Source: Acidobacteriota bacterium (GTDB lineage: Bacteria; Acidobacteriota; Terriglobia; Acidiferrales; UBA7541). Taken from it: a DNA stretch of 64,000 nt. A program made the position numbers and the translations under genes. The notes beneath the pieces were generated by a model. The model did not search any database and had not been told where the DNA came from. It saw only the letters and a list, made by a program, of their open reading frames with translations. The stretch covers positions 17,654 to 81,653 of the forward strand of contig QHYN01000199.1 of assembly GCA_003224145.1 (NCBI GenBank), in the 5' to 3' direction. Positions 34,965 to 44,367 of the stretch are shown in pieces; the first letter of the stretch is position 1, and each line of letters starts with the position of its first letter.

Positions 34965-36578
34965 ATGAGGACTGGACTCAGCCATGAAGAAGATCGAGTG
35001 CAGGAATCTGCTACAACCCGCGCCGATGGCCCTGTGAGTCATTCTGTCCGCACAGGCACGGATACCATTCGGAAAAAGCTCAGGGAAGTCCTTCTAGGAA
35101 TCGAAACCGCCCCGCTCTTCGCGGCAGGAGAGTATGAAATTCAGCAAGTTGCCTGCGATTCGCGGAAAGTGCGGCCTGGGGCGATGTTTTTCGCTTTACA
35201 CGGGGCCAAGGCGAACGGGAACGCGTTTATTCAAGACGCCATCCAGCGCGGCGCGATGGTCATCGCAAGCGAAGAGCCAGCGCCTGCCGACGCACAAACA
35301 GGAGTGGTGTGGATTCAGGTTGGAGAAGCACGCAAGGCGCTGGCAATCGCGGCCGCGAATTTCTACGGGCACCCCGCAAGCGCGCTCCAACTGGTGGCGG
35401 TGACGGGGACGAACGGGAAAACCACCACAACTTCGCTGGTTGATGCGATGGTGAAGGCTTCGGGGGCGAAGACGGGCTTGTTTGGTACGATTTCCTATCA
35501 CACGCCGCTCGGCGATTACCCCGCACCCAATACCACGCCGGAATCGGTGGACCTGCAAGGATTTTTGGCGGAGACCCGTGATGCCGGCGGGAAATACGCA
35601 GTGCTCGAAGCCAGCTCGCATTCCCTGTCGATGGATCGGCTGTGGGGCTGCCATTTTCAAGCTGCGGTTTTCACCAACTTGACGCGCGAGCACATGGATT
35701 TTCACCAGACCTTTGAGGATTATTTCGCCGCAAAAAAGAGGCTCTTCGAGGGCACGGGAGCAGGCGCTCCGGAAGTGGCCGTTCTGAATATCGACGATGA
35801 GTTTGGCAAGCGGCTCGTGGGCTTGGCGAAGAAAACCGTGAGCTACGGGCTGGAATCCGGCGCCGACATCACGACCAAGAAATTTCAACTGAATTTCGAG
35901 GGATTGAGTTTCACGGCGCAAACGCCGCATGGAAAGGTGCACATTGTTTCGCGGCTCGTCGGGCGGATCAACGTGTACAACCTGCTTGCAGCGATTGGTG
36001 CGGCGCAGGCCCTGGGTCTTTCGAATGAAATCATTGAAAAGGGCATCCAAAATCTGGAGAGCGTTTCCGGACGCTTTCAGCAGATTGTTCAAGGCCAGCC
36101 TTTCGTCGTGATCGTGGATTACGCGCACACCGACGATGCGCTGGAGAATCTAATTCGAACGGCGCGGGAGCTAAATCCAAACGGACGCATCATCACGCTT
36201 TTCGGATGCGGCGGATTGAAGGATCGAACCAAGCGGCCCGTCATGGGGGAAGTCACAGGCCGGTTGAGCGACCTGACGATTCTTTCGAACGATAATCCGC
36301 GCACGGAAGATCCGCTGAAAATCATCAGCGACATCATTGTGGGACTGCAAAAGACGGCAGGAAAATATCTGATCGAGCCTGACCGGGAAAAAGCCATCGG
36401 CATGGCGATGGATGAAGCGCGGGCGGGCGACATTGTGTTGCTGGCCGGAAAGGGTCACGAGAATTACCAGATTCTTGCCGACCGCACGCTGGAATTTGAC
36501 GATCGGGAAATGGCGCGGCGCGCGCTTCGTGAACGGGGATTTGAAGGGCCGCAGAATGGCTCCGGGTTTGGCACGTAG
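34965..36578 (+). CDS. murE: UDP-N-acetylmuramoyl-tripeptide synthetase MurE
   Basis: VTGTNGKTTTTSLVDAMV; FTNLTREHMDFHQTFEDYFAAKKRLF; DYAHTDDALENLI; DNPRTEDP. Confidence 0.96.
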   Translation: MRTGLSHEEDRVQESATTRADGPVSHSVRTGTDTIRKKLREVLLGIETAPLFAAGEYEIQQVACDSRKVRPGAMFFALHGAKANGNAFIQDAIQRGAMVIASEEPAPADAQTGVVWIQVGEARKALAIAAANFYGHPASALQLVAVTGTNGKTTTTSLVDAMVKASGAKTGLFGTISYHTPLGDYPAPNTTPESVDLQGFLAETRDAGGKYAVLEASSHSLSMDRLWGCHFQAAVFTNLTREHMDFHQTFEDYFAAKKRLFEGTGAGAPEVAVLNIDDEFGKRLVGLAKKTVSYGLESGADITTKKFQLNFEGLSFTAQTPHGKVHIVSRLVGRINVYNLLAAIGAAQALGLSNEIIEKGIQNLESVSGRFQQIVQGQPFVVIVDYAHTDDALENLIRTARELNPNGRIITLFGCGGLKDRTKRPVMGEVTGRLSDLTILSNDNPRTEDPLKIISDIIVGLQKTAGKYLIEPDREKAIGMAMDEARAGDIVLLAGKGHENYQILADRTLEFDDREMARRALRERGFEGPQNGSGFGT

Positions 36579-36600
36579 CGCGCTTGTTTCTTGGCAGGGA

Positions 36601-36720
36601 CGAGGGCGCTCGGGTTGCGGGGCGGCCGATACGGGCCGGTCGCTAACCTCTCGAAAGGAGGAGCCCTCAATACGTTGAGCACCGAGCGAACCGTGGCGTA
36701 CTGGGTTAAGACGAACCCTC
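36601..36720 (+). other. Candidate structured RNA element in the murE-murF intergenic region
   Basis: Long-range stem CGCTCGG/CCGAGCG encloses GTTGCG/CGC(T)AAC with apical CGGCC/GGCCG, then CCTCT-CGAAA-GGAGG and CTCAA-TACG-TTGAG; followed by GGGTT-AAGACG-AACCC just before the murF RBS. Stems identified by eye only. Confidence 0.45.
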
Positions 36721-36730
36721 TGAGGAGCTT

Positions 36731-38170
36731 ATGCGGTGGACGATTGCACAAGTGGCTGGCGCTTTGGGTACTCGGGCGGGGCCGGGACTCGACCCCGTGG
36801 CCCGGCTGGCCGGTGTGTCGATTGATTCTCGCACGGTATGTCCCGGAGAACTGTTCGTGGCCATCCACGGACCGCGTCACGATGGACACGATCATGTTGC
36901 CAGTGCGCTGGAGCATGGAGCGCTCGCGGCATTGGTGGCAGAAGCACAGCTTCCTCGGTACGCGGGGTGGGTCGGCGACCGGTGCATCGCCGTGGCCGAC
37001 ACTTTCGAGGCGCTCAAGCAACTGGCGCGCGCGGTGCGGGAAACGTGGGGCGGGAAAATTGTCGGCGTTACTGGCTCCGTCGGCAAGACCACCACGAAGG
37101 AAATCCTGGCGGCACTGCTGGGCACGAAATTACGGGTCTTGAAATCGGAAGGAAATCTGAACAACGAGTACGGTCTGCCGCTAACGCTGTTTCGGCTGGA
37201 GGAAACGCGTCAGGCCGCGGTGCTGGAGATGGGGATGTCGCGCCGCGGCGAACTGGCGCGGCTGGCGGCGATTGCTCGGCCCGACGTCGGAGTAGTGACG
37301 CGCGTTTCGCCGGCGCACCTGGAATTTTTTGAGTCGGTTGATGAGATTGCACTCGCGAAACGCGAGTTGATTGAAGGATTGAACGGCCACGATTCGACGG
37401 CCGTGCTGAACGCCGATGATCCACGCGTTGCGGCATTTGGAGCTTTCGCGCCGGGGCGTGTGTTGACGTATGGCATAGAAAAGTCGGCATTCTTTATGGC
37501 CCAGGAGATTGAAGACCGCGGAGCGCTGGGAACGGCATTTGATTACATCAGTCCAGAAGGGCGCGTACGACTGGAGCTGACCGTTCCTGGACGCCACGCG
37601 ATAGCGAACGCGCTGGCGGCACTCGCAGCGGCAAGTGTTTGGGGAATCGGCGCGGCGGAAGCGCAGAGCATCTTCCGCGCGTTGCGCGCGCCGGCAATGC
37701 GCGGAGAACTCTTGCGATTTTCGAATGGAGCGGCGCTGATCAACGACAGTTACAACTCGAGCCCGGCAGCTTTGCAGGCCATGACGGAATTGCTTGCGGC
37801 CACGCCGAATTTTCAGCGGCGAATTCTGGCTGCGGGCGAGATGCGCGAACTTGGCAGCGCCTCGCAGGAATTGCACCGGGCCGCCGGGCAATTGGCCGTG
37901 AAGACCGGAAAGATCGATTGGATCATTGGCGTGGCCGGTGATTCTGCGCAGATCGTGGAAGGGGCCGTGGCCGCGGGTATGCCGCGCGCGCGGACAAGAT
38001 TTTTTGCAACGCCGCAAGAGGCCGCTGAATTTTTGGGAAGCCTGGTGGCCTCTGGAGATTTGGTGCTGGTGAAGGGCTCGCGCGGAGTGAAAATGGAACA
38101 GATTGTCGATGCGCTGATCGCTCGGTACGCCGCGCCGGGGGAGTTCTCCGGTCAGGAGGTATGGCACTGA
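36731..38170 (+). CDS. murF: UDP-N-acetylmuramoyl-tripeptide--D-alanyl-D-alanine ligase MurF
   Basis: GVSIDSRTVCPGELFVAI, VTGSVGKTTTKEILAALL, NDSYNSSPAALQAM, KGSRGVKMEQIVDAL. Confidence 0.96.
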   Translation: MRWTIAQVAGALGTRAGPGLDPVARLAGVSIDSRTVCPGELFVAIHGPRHDGHDHVASALEHGALAALVAEAQLPRYAGWVGDRCIAVADTFEALKQLARAVRETWGGKIVGVTGSVGKTTTKEILAALLGTKLRVLKSEGNLNNEYGLPLTLFRLEETRQAAVLEMGMSRRGELARLAAIARPDVGVVTRVSPAHLEFFESVDEIALAKRELIEGLNGHDSTAVLNADDPRVAAFGAFAPGRVLTYGIEKSAFFMAQEIEDRGALGTAFDYISPEGRVRLELTVPGRHAIANALAALAAASVWGIGAAEAQSIFRALRAPAMRGELLRFSNGAALINDSYNSSPAALQAMTELLAATPNFQRRILAAGEMRELGSASQELHRAAGQLAVKTGKIDWIIGVAGDSAQIVEGAVAAGMPRARTRFFATPQEAAEFLGSLVASGDLVLVKGSRGVKMEQIVDALIARYAAPGEFSGQEVWH

Positions 38171-38171
38171 G

Positions 38172-39317
38172 ATGCTTTACTACCTCCTCTTCCACATGTT
38201 GCAGCGCTACTTCAGCCCCCTGAATGTGTTCCGTTACATCACCGTACGAACGGTCTATGCGAGCCTCACGGCGATGTTTCTTGCACTGGTTTTTGGGCCG
38301 GGGCTGATTCGGCGGCTTCAAGAACTCCAGATTGGCCAATACATTCGTGAAGAAGGACCGGAAGCGCATAAGAAAAAGGCCGGAACACCGACGATGGGCG
38401 GAGTGCTGATTGTCCTATCGACGGCGGTGCCGGTGCTTCTTTGGGCGGATCTGACCAATCCATTCATTCTTCTCTCGCTCTTCGCGCTGATCGCGTTTGC
38501 GATTATCGGGTTCATCGATGACTACGCAAAGGTCTCCAAGCAGCACAACCTGGGTCTCACGGCAAAGAAAAAAATCTATTTCCAGGTTTTTGTCAGCTTG
38601 GTCGTCGGCGTCGTGCTGTTGGTCCTGGCGACTTACAGCGCTTACTCGACGCAATTTGTCTTTCCTTTCTTTAAACGATTCCACCCCGACCTAGTTATCC
38701 ACTCTCTGCTGAATCGCTCCCATTTTTGGGGACACCTCTGGCCGCTGGCCTTTGTGCCGTTTCTCGTGGCAACAGCAATTGTCATTGTGGGCTCCTCCAA
38801 TGCCGTGAACTTGACGGACGGTCTGGATGGCTTGGCCATCGGGTGTACGGTGATCGCCGCGGGGGCGCTGACAGTGTTGACGTACGTGAGCAGCAACTTT
38901 CGTTGGGCCACTTATCTCGAGATTCAGTACATCCCGCGCGTCGGTGAATTGACCGTTTTTTGCGGAGCGCTGGTGGGCGCGTCGCTGGGATTTCTCTGGT
39001 ACAACGCGCATCCCGCGGAGATTTTCATGGGCGATGTGGGCTCGCTGTCGCTCGGAGGGACTCTCGGAACGATCGCCGTGATCATCAAGCAGGAAATTTT
39101 GTTGTTCTTTGTGGGTGGGGTTTTTGTCGTGGAAGCGGTCTCGGTCATCTTGCAGGTGGGATCGTTCAAGCTGCGCGGAAAGCGCATTTTCCGCATGGCG
39201 CCGATTCATCACCATTTCGAATTGCTGGGCTGGAGCGAGTCGAAAGTGATCGTGCGCTTCTGGATTGCCGCGCTGGTTTTTGCCCTGTTCGCGCTGACGA
39301 CCTTGAAGTTGAGGTAG
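38172..39317 (+). CDS. mraY: Phospho-N-acetylmuramoyl-pentapeptide-transferase MraY
   Basis: KKKAGTPTMGGVLI, FIDDYAKV, NAVNLTDGLDGLAIG, MAPIHHHFELLGWSESKVIVRFW. Confidence 0.97.
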   Translation: MLYYLLFHMLQRYFSPLNVFRYITVRTVYASLTAMFLALVFGPGLIRRLQELQIGQYIREEGPEAHKKKAGTPTMGGVLIVLSTAVPVLLWADLTNPFILLSLFALIAFAIIGFIDDYAKVSKQHNLGLTAKKKIYFQVFVSLVVGVVLLVLATYSAYSTQFVFPFFKRFHPDLVIHSLLNRSHFWGHLWPLAFVPFLVATAIVIVGSSNAVNLTDGLDGLAIGCTVIAAGALTVLTYVSSNFRWATYLEIQYIPRVGELTVFCGALVGASLGFLWYNAHPAEIFMGDVGSLSLGGTLGTIAVIIKQEILLFFVGGVFVVEAVSVILQVGSFKLRGKRIFRMAPIHHHFELLGWSESKVIVRFWIAALVFALFALTTLKLR

Positions 39318-39333
39318 GAGATTCGGTAACGAA

Positions 39334-40725
39334 ATGCCTTCGCCCATTGAACTTCGGAACAAGCGCGTGCTGGTCATCGGACTGGCGAGGACCGGTGTGG
39401 CCACGTCGCTCTTCTGTGCGGCGCGCGGCGCGCGCGTGACCGCGACGGATACCCGGAGCGAAGAAGAACTGGGCGATTCCATCGCCCCGCTGCGCGCGAC
39501 AGGGCTACGCCTGGAACTGGGCGGGCACCGCGAAGAGACGCTCGTGAATCAAGATTTGATCGTTCCGAGCCCTGGCGTGCCCGCCGATGCGCCACTGCTG
39601 CGAACTGCGCGCTCGCAAGGCCTCAGCATCTGGAGCGAAATTGAGCTGGCGGACCGTTTTCTGAAAGGACGTCTGATCGGGGTTACCGGCTCGAACGGGA
39701 AAACCACGACTACCACGCTGATCGAACACATTTTGAAGACCGCCGAGTTCTCCACCATCCTTGCGGGAAATATCGGCACTCCACTGATCTCCGTCGTGGA
39801 ACGCACGAAAGACGCAACCATCACCGTCGTAGAGCTCAGCAGTTTTCAATTGGAATGGATCGAGACGTTCCGGCCGAACATCAGCGTGTTTTTGAATCTC
39901 ACGCCCGATCATCTGGACCGCCATCACACGTTGGAAGCCTACAGCGCTGCGAAAGCGCGCATCTTCGCGAATCAAGCGGAAACCGACAGCGCCGTATTGA
40001 ACGCAGATGACCCAGCGACCGCGTCGCTGGCCCCGGCGAAACCGCAGGTGTACTGGTTCAGCCGGAAGCAGCGGGCCGCCCAGGGCGCTTTCGTCAGAGA
40101 AAAGGAAATCCTCTTCCGCCGTGACGGAGCAGAGGAATCCATTTTGAAGCTCGCGGATATTCCGCTGGCTGGGGCGCACAACGAGGAAAACGTTCTCGCT
40201 GCGGTGGTGGCGGCGCGTCTCGCAGGTGCAGCGCCGGCGGCGATTGCTAAGGGCGTGCGATCGTTCGCAGGCGTCGAGCATCGCCTGGAGTTCGTTGCGG
40301 AGATTGGCGGTGTGCGCTATTACAACGATTCGAAAGCGACCAACGTGGACGCCACTCTGAAGGCGCTGGATGCCTTCCCCGGGCGAATTCTGATCATTCT
40401 TGGCGGGAAAGACAAAGGGAGCGATTACACATTGCTGCGAGCGCCGCTGCGGGAGAAGGCCATTCTTGCACTCCTCATTGGCGCTGCAGCGGAAAAAATT
40501 GAAAGGCAAATCGCGGGCAGCGTGGCAATCGAGCGCGCCGGCACGCTGGAACGCGCCGTGGAAATTGCCTCGCACGCGGCACGGCAGGGCGACATCGTGG
40601 TTCTTGCCCCGGCGTGCGCGAGTTTCGACCAGTTTCAGAGCTACGAGCACCGCGGCCGCGTTTTCAAGGATCTTGTGCACCAACTCGAGCGGCAAGCCGC
40701 GAGCACAACTTCCGGAAGAGGGTGA
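39334..40725 (+). CDS. murD: UDP-N-acetylmuramoylalanine--D-glutamate ligase MurD
   Basis: VTGSNGKTTTTTLIEHIL, NLTPDHLDRHHTLEAYSAAKARIF, NDSKATNVDATLKAL, LAPACASFDQFQSYEHRGRVFKDLV. Confidence 0.97.
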   Translation: MPSPIELRNKRVLVIGLARTGVATSLFCAARGARVTATDTRSEEELGDSIAPLRATGLRLELGGHREETLVNQDLIVPSPGVPADAPLLRTARSQGLSIWSEIELADRFLKGRLIGVTGSNGKTTTTTLIEHILKTAEFSTILAGNIGTPLISVVERTKDATITVVELSSFQLEWIETFRPNISVFLNLTPDHLDRHHTLEAYSAAKARIFANQAETDSAVLNADDPATASLAPAKPQVYWFSRKQRAAQGAFVREKEILFRRDGAEESILKLADIPLAGAHNEENVLAAVVAARLAGAAPAAIAKGVRSFAGVEHRLEFVAEIGGVRYYNDSKATNVDATLKALDAFPGRILIILGGKDKGSDYTLLRAPLREKAILALLIGAAAEKIERQIAGSVAIERAGTLERAVEIASHAARQGDIVVLAPACASFDQFQSYEHRGRVFKDLVHQLERQAASTTSGRG

Positions 40726-40731
40726 GCGAAC

Positions 40732-41850
40732 ATGCCGAGACGATTGGAAGGTGACCGCTGGCTCTTTGGTGTGACCCTCGCACTCTGCCTCTTTGGCGCG
40801 GTGATGATTTTGAGTGCATCTGCCGTTACTGCGGAGCAGCTGTACGGCCACTCGTACCTCTTTCTTGTGCGGCAAGCGGCTTGGCTGTTGATCGGACTTT
40901 TCGGAATGTTCGTGCTGATGCGTACGGACTATCACAAACTTCGCGAGCCTGCCGTGGTCTACCCGGTCCTCTGTGGAGTCTTGTTGATGCTGGTCGGCGC
41001 GTTTTTTGTGGATAAGTCGCACGCGACGCACCGGTGGATTCGCTTTGGTCCGGTGGGGATTCAACCTTCGGAACTTGCGAAACTTGCCGTCATCCTGTAC
41101 CTGGCTTGGTTTCTCGACCAAAAGAGACGGGGTAAGACCAGAATGGAATTCTGCCGAGAAGATTTCTTGCACACCATTCTGCCCGCGATTGCGCCGGTAT
41201 TGGTGTGCATTGGGTTGATTCTTGCGCAACCGGATCTGGGAACGTCGGTGGATATCCTCTTGTTCGCGACCGCGATTCTGTTCGTGGCCGGCCTTTCCTG
41301 GAAGTGGATTGCCGCCGGAGCCGCGGCAGCGGTACCACTGTTTTACCTGCTGATCTCGCTGGCCTCCTATCGCATGGCACGCTTGCTTGCCTTCTGGGAC
41401 CCCAGCTCCGACCCACAAGGCGCAGGATTCCAGTTGAGACAGTCGCTGATTGCCGTGGGTTCCGGGGGCCTGACAGGCGTGGGATTAATGGAAAGCAAGC
41501 AGAAGCTTTTCTACTTGCCCGAGGCGCATACCGATTTCATCTACGCGGTGATTTGCGAGGAGCTCGGTTTCATCGGCGCGGCGATCGTCATCGCGCTATT
41601 TGTGATCTATGGAAAACGCGGGATGCGGGCGGCCTTTGGGGCGCCGGATGCCTTTGGACGCCTGCTCGCGCTGGGAATCACGGCGATGGTTTTGTGCCAG
41701 GCGTTGATCAATTTCGCCGTGGTTCTGGGAATGGTGCCGACAAAAGGGATCCCGCTGCCGTTCGTCAGCTATGGCGGGTCGAGTTTGCTGGTGATGTTGC
41801 TAGGCACCGGTGTGCTGCTCAACATCTCGCAGCAGGCAAGGGAAGCTTGA
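40732..41850 (+). CDS. ftsW: Peptidoglycan glycosyltransferase FtsW (SEDS family)
   Basis: Multi-TM; FVDKSHATHRWIRFGPVGIQPSELAKLA, EAHTDFIYAVICEELGFIGA, PTKGIPLPFVSYGGSSLL. Confidence 0.96.
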   Translation: MPRRLEGDRWLFGVTLALCLFGAVMILSASAVTAEQLYGHSYLFLVRQAAWLLIGLFGMFVLMRTDYHKLREPAVVYPVLCGVLLMLVGAFFVDKSHATHRWIRFGPVGIQPSELAKLAVILYLAWFLDQKRRGKTRMEFCREDFLHTILPAIAPVLVCIGLILAQPDLGTSVDILLFATAILFVAGLSWKWIAAGAAAAVPLFYLLISLASYRMARLLAFWDPSSDPQGAGFQLRQSLIAVGSGGLTGVGLMESKQKLFYLPEAHTDFIYAVICEELGFIGAAIVIALFVIYGKRGMRAAFGAPDAFGRLLALGITAMVLCQALINFAVVLGMVPTKGIPLPFVSYGGSSLLVMLLGTGVLLNISQQAREA

Positions 41851-41866
41851 GGAGCGGGCGCGCCAG

Positions 41867-42964
41867 GTGAAATTGCTGATTGCAGGCGGTGGCACAGGCG
41901 GACACGTTTTCCCGGCGCTGGCCATCGCCCGGGAATGGCTGGCCAGAGGAACAGAGAGAGAAGTGGTGCTCGTGGGAACCGAACGCGGAATTGAGATGAA
42001 GCTGGTGCCTCAGGCAGGACTGCCCCTGGAATTGCTGCGTGTCGCAGGATTGAAAGGCAAAGGTGGCGCCACGCTGATCAAAAACTTGTCCATGCTGGCT
42101 CCAGCGATGCTGGACGCTCGCCGCGTCTTGAGAAAACACAAACCGGTAGCCGCGTTTGGAGTTGGAGGCTACGCCGCAGGGCCCATGTTATTGACGACGT
42201 GGCTCGGCCGCGTCCCCAATGTCATTTTCGAGCCGAATGCCGAACCGGGCTTTACCAATAAGGCGCTGGCGCGCATTGCGACACGAATTGCCACGGGCTA
42301 TGAAATTTCTGCACAGGCGTGGGGGAAAAAAGCAATCGTTACCGGCTGTCCGGTGCGCCCGGAATTCTTTTCCATATCGCCTCGAACGCCGCAGAAGCCT
42401 TTTCGTCTGCTCATCACCGGAGGGAGTCAGGGTGCTCTGCCGATCAATCGGGCATTCGTGGATGCCATGGACCGCCTGGCCGCGCGAAAAAGGGAACTGA
42501 GCATCGTCCATCAAACCGGAGAACGGGACTATAACGCAGTACGCACCGCGTACGCGCGGCGCGAGTTCAACGCGGAGGTCGTACCCTTCCTTTCGAACAT
42601 GGCGGAGCGCTTTGCCTGGGCCGACGTGATTGTTTGCCGGGCAGGAGCCATCACCGCAGCGGAAGTCGCAGCCGCCGGCCGAGCCGCCATCTTCATCCCC
42701 TTCGGGAGGGCCACTGACAGCCATCAATTGCGCAACGCGCAGGAAATGGTCCGCGCGGGCGCGGGCCGCCTGATTACCGAGTGGGAGCTGACGGCGGAAA
42801 AACTGAGCGCCGAAATCTTTGCTCTCATCGACCAGCCCCAGGAAATCGAAAAGCTCTCCAAAGCCGCGCGCGCATTGGCACGCCCTGAGGCCGCGCGCGA
42901 CATCGTCAATCTGATTGAAGAGGCCGCAAACGTGCAAAGAAATCTTGCGAGGGCAAAACCATGA
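41867..42964 (+). CDS. murG: UDP-GlcNAc--undecaprenyl-PP-MurNAc-pentapeptide GlcNAc transferase MurG
   Basis: GTG start; VKLLIAGGGTGGHVFPALAIA; LITGGSQGALPIN; CRAGAITAAEVAAAGRAAIFIPFGRATDSHQLRNA. Confidence 0.96.
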   Translation: MKLLIAGGGTGGHVFPALAIAREWLARGTEREVVLVGTERGIEMKLVPQAGLPLELLRVAGLKGKGGATLIKNLSMLAPAMLDARRVLRKHKPVAAFGVGGYAAGPMLLTTWLGRVPNVIFEPNAEPGFTNKALARIATRIATGYEISAQAWGKKAIVTGCPVRPEFFSISPRTPQKPFRLLITGGSQGALPINRAFVDAMDRLAARKRELSIVHQTGERDYNAVRTAYARREFNAEVVPFLSNMAERFAWADVIVCRAGAITAAEVAAAGRAAIFIPFGRATDSHQLRNAQEMVRAGAGRLITEWELTAEKLSAEIFALIDQPQEIEKLSKAARALARPEAARDIVNLIEEAANVQRNLARAKP

Positions 42965-44367
42965 TGGTCTCCTTTCGAAATTTTCAACGCATTCACCTGG
43001 TGGGCATCGGCGGCATCGGTATGAGCGGCATTGCCGAAGTTCTCTTAACGCTGGGCTATTCGGTCTCGGGGTCGGACGTAAAACTTTCGAACATCACGGA
43101 ACGGCTTCAAAACCTGGGCGCAACGATATACGAAGGCCACAAGCCAACGAACGCTGATGGCGCGCATGTTGTTGTGACTTCTTCTGCGGTGAAGCCGGAC
43201 AACGCGGAAGTCGTCGAAGCGCATAAAATGAAGATTCCGGTAATTCCGCGTGCAGAAATGCTCACAGAACTGATGCGGCTGAAGTACGGGATCGCCGTAG
43301 CCGGGGCCCATGGCAAGACCACCACGACTTCGATGGTCGCCTCGGTACTGGCTGCTGCACATCTGGATCCGACGTTTGTGGTCGGGGGCCGGGTCAATCA
43401 AGCGGGGACCACTGCAAGGCTGGGCAAGGGCGAATACTTTGTGGTGGAAGCCGATGAAAGCGACCGCAGCTTCCTGATGCTTGCGCCGGTCGTTGCGGTG
43501 GTTACGACCATCGATCGCGAACACCTGGATCAATACAGTTCGCTCGAGGACATTCAGGACGCTTTCCTTCAATTTGTGAATCGCGTGCCTTTTTATGGTG
43601 CGGCGATTCTGTGTATCGACGAACCCCATGTACAGGCCATCATTCCCCGCATCAAGCGCCCCATCATTACTTACGGCACTTCCAGCCAGGCCGACCTCGT
43701 GATTAGTGATGTGAAGCTGGATGGTCTGGAGAGCGAATTCCGCCTAACCTATAAGAGTGATGACCTGGGTCTCTTCCGTTTGTCGCATCCGCCGGGGATG
43801 CACAACGTGCGCAACGCGGCGGCTGCTGCTGCTGTGGCCCTGTATCTGAACGTCGGTTCGGACCTGATCCGCGACGGCGTGGCAAAATTCGCCGGCGTGG
43901 GCCGCCGCTTCGATATCAAGGGCGTGGTCAACGGCATTACCGTGGTTGACGATTACGGTCATCATCCCGCGGAAATTCGCGCCACTCTGGAAGCGGCCCG
44001 CGGCTGCAAGTTCAATCGCCTCCTGGTGCTCTTTCAGCCGCATCGTTTTACGCGCACGCAGCATCTTTGGGGCGAGTTCTGCCGCGCGTTCAATCAGGCC
44101 GACGTTCTCGTCTTGACGGATATCTATGCCGCCAGCGAGGCGCCCATCCCGGGCGTGACCAGCGAAGCGCTCGCCAATGCCATTCGCAATGCCGGGCACA
44201 AGAACGTGCACTATTTCCGCTCCATGCAGGAGGGCATCGAATTTTTGCTGCGGCAGGCCATTCCCGGCGACGCCATCTTGACCATCGGCGCAGGCAACGT
44301 CAGCCGGGCCAGCAACGAATTCATCGTTCTTCTAGGAACGGAGCATTCGGCGCAACATGCACATTAA
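42961..44367 (+). CDS. murC: UDP-N-acetylmuramate--L-alanine ligase MurC
   Basis: HLVGIGGIGMSGIAEVLL, AGAHGKTTTTSMVASVL, VVEADESDRSFL, DDYGHHPAEIRATLEAA, FQPHRFTRTQHLWGEF. Confidence 0.97.
   Translation: MMVSFRNFQRIHLVGIGGIGMSGIAEVLLTLGYSVSGSDVKLSNITERLQNLGATIYEGHKPTNADGAHVVVTSSAVKPDNAEVVEAHKMKIPVIPRAEMLTELMRLKYGIAVAGAHGKTTTTSMVASVLAAAHLDPTFVVGGRVNQAGTTARLGKGEYFVVEADESDRSFLMLAPVVAVVTTIDREHLDQYSSLEDIQDAFLQFVNRVPFYGAAILCIDEPHVQAIIPRIKRPIITYGTSSQADLVISDVKLDGLESEFRLTYKSDDLGLFRLSHPPGMHNVRNAAAAAAVALYLNVGSDLIRDGVAKFAGVGRRFDIKGVVNGITVVDDYGHHPAEIRATLEAARGCKFNRLLVLFQPHRFTRTQHLWGEFCRAFNQADVLVLTDIYAASEAPIPGVTSEALANAIRNAGHKNVHYFRSMQEGIEFLLRQAIPGDAILTIGAGNVSRASNEFIVLLGTEHSAQHAH

Noticed and set aside
36579-36730. 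c-di-AMP (ydaO) riboswitch assignment
   Set aside because: A short GCTAACCTC stretch resembles part of ydaO, but the remaining conserved ydaO segments are not seen in the right order; left as an unassigned structured RNA.
36591-37142. 183-aa ORF covering the murE-murF gap
   Set aside because: Overlaps murF out of frame, no motif; the gap is better explained as non-coding.
37181-38167. 328-aa minus-strand ORF
   Set aside because: Antisense to murF; shadow ORF.
39505-41418. 637-aa minus-strand ORF
   Set aside because: Antisense to murD and ftsW, which have full family motifs; long shadow ORF from GC-rich codon bias, His/Arg/Gln-rich with no family features.
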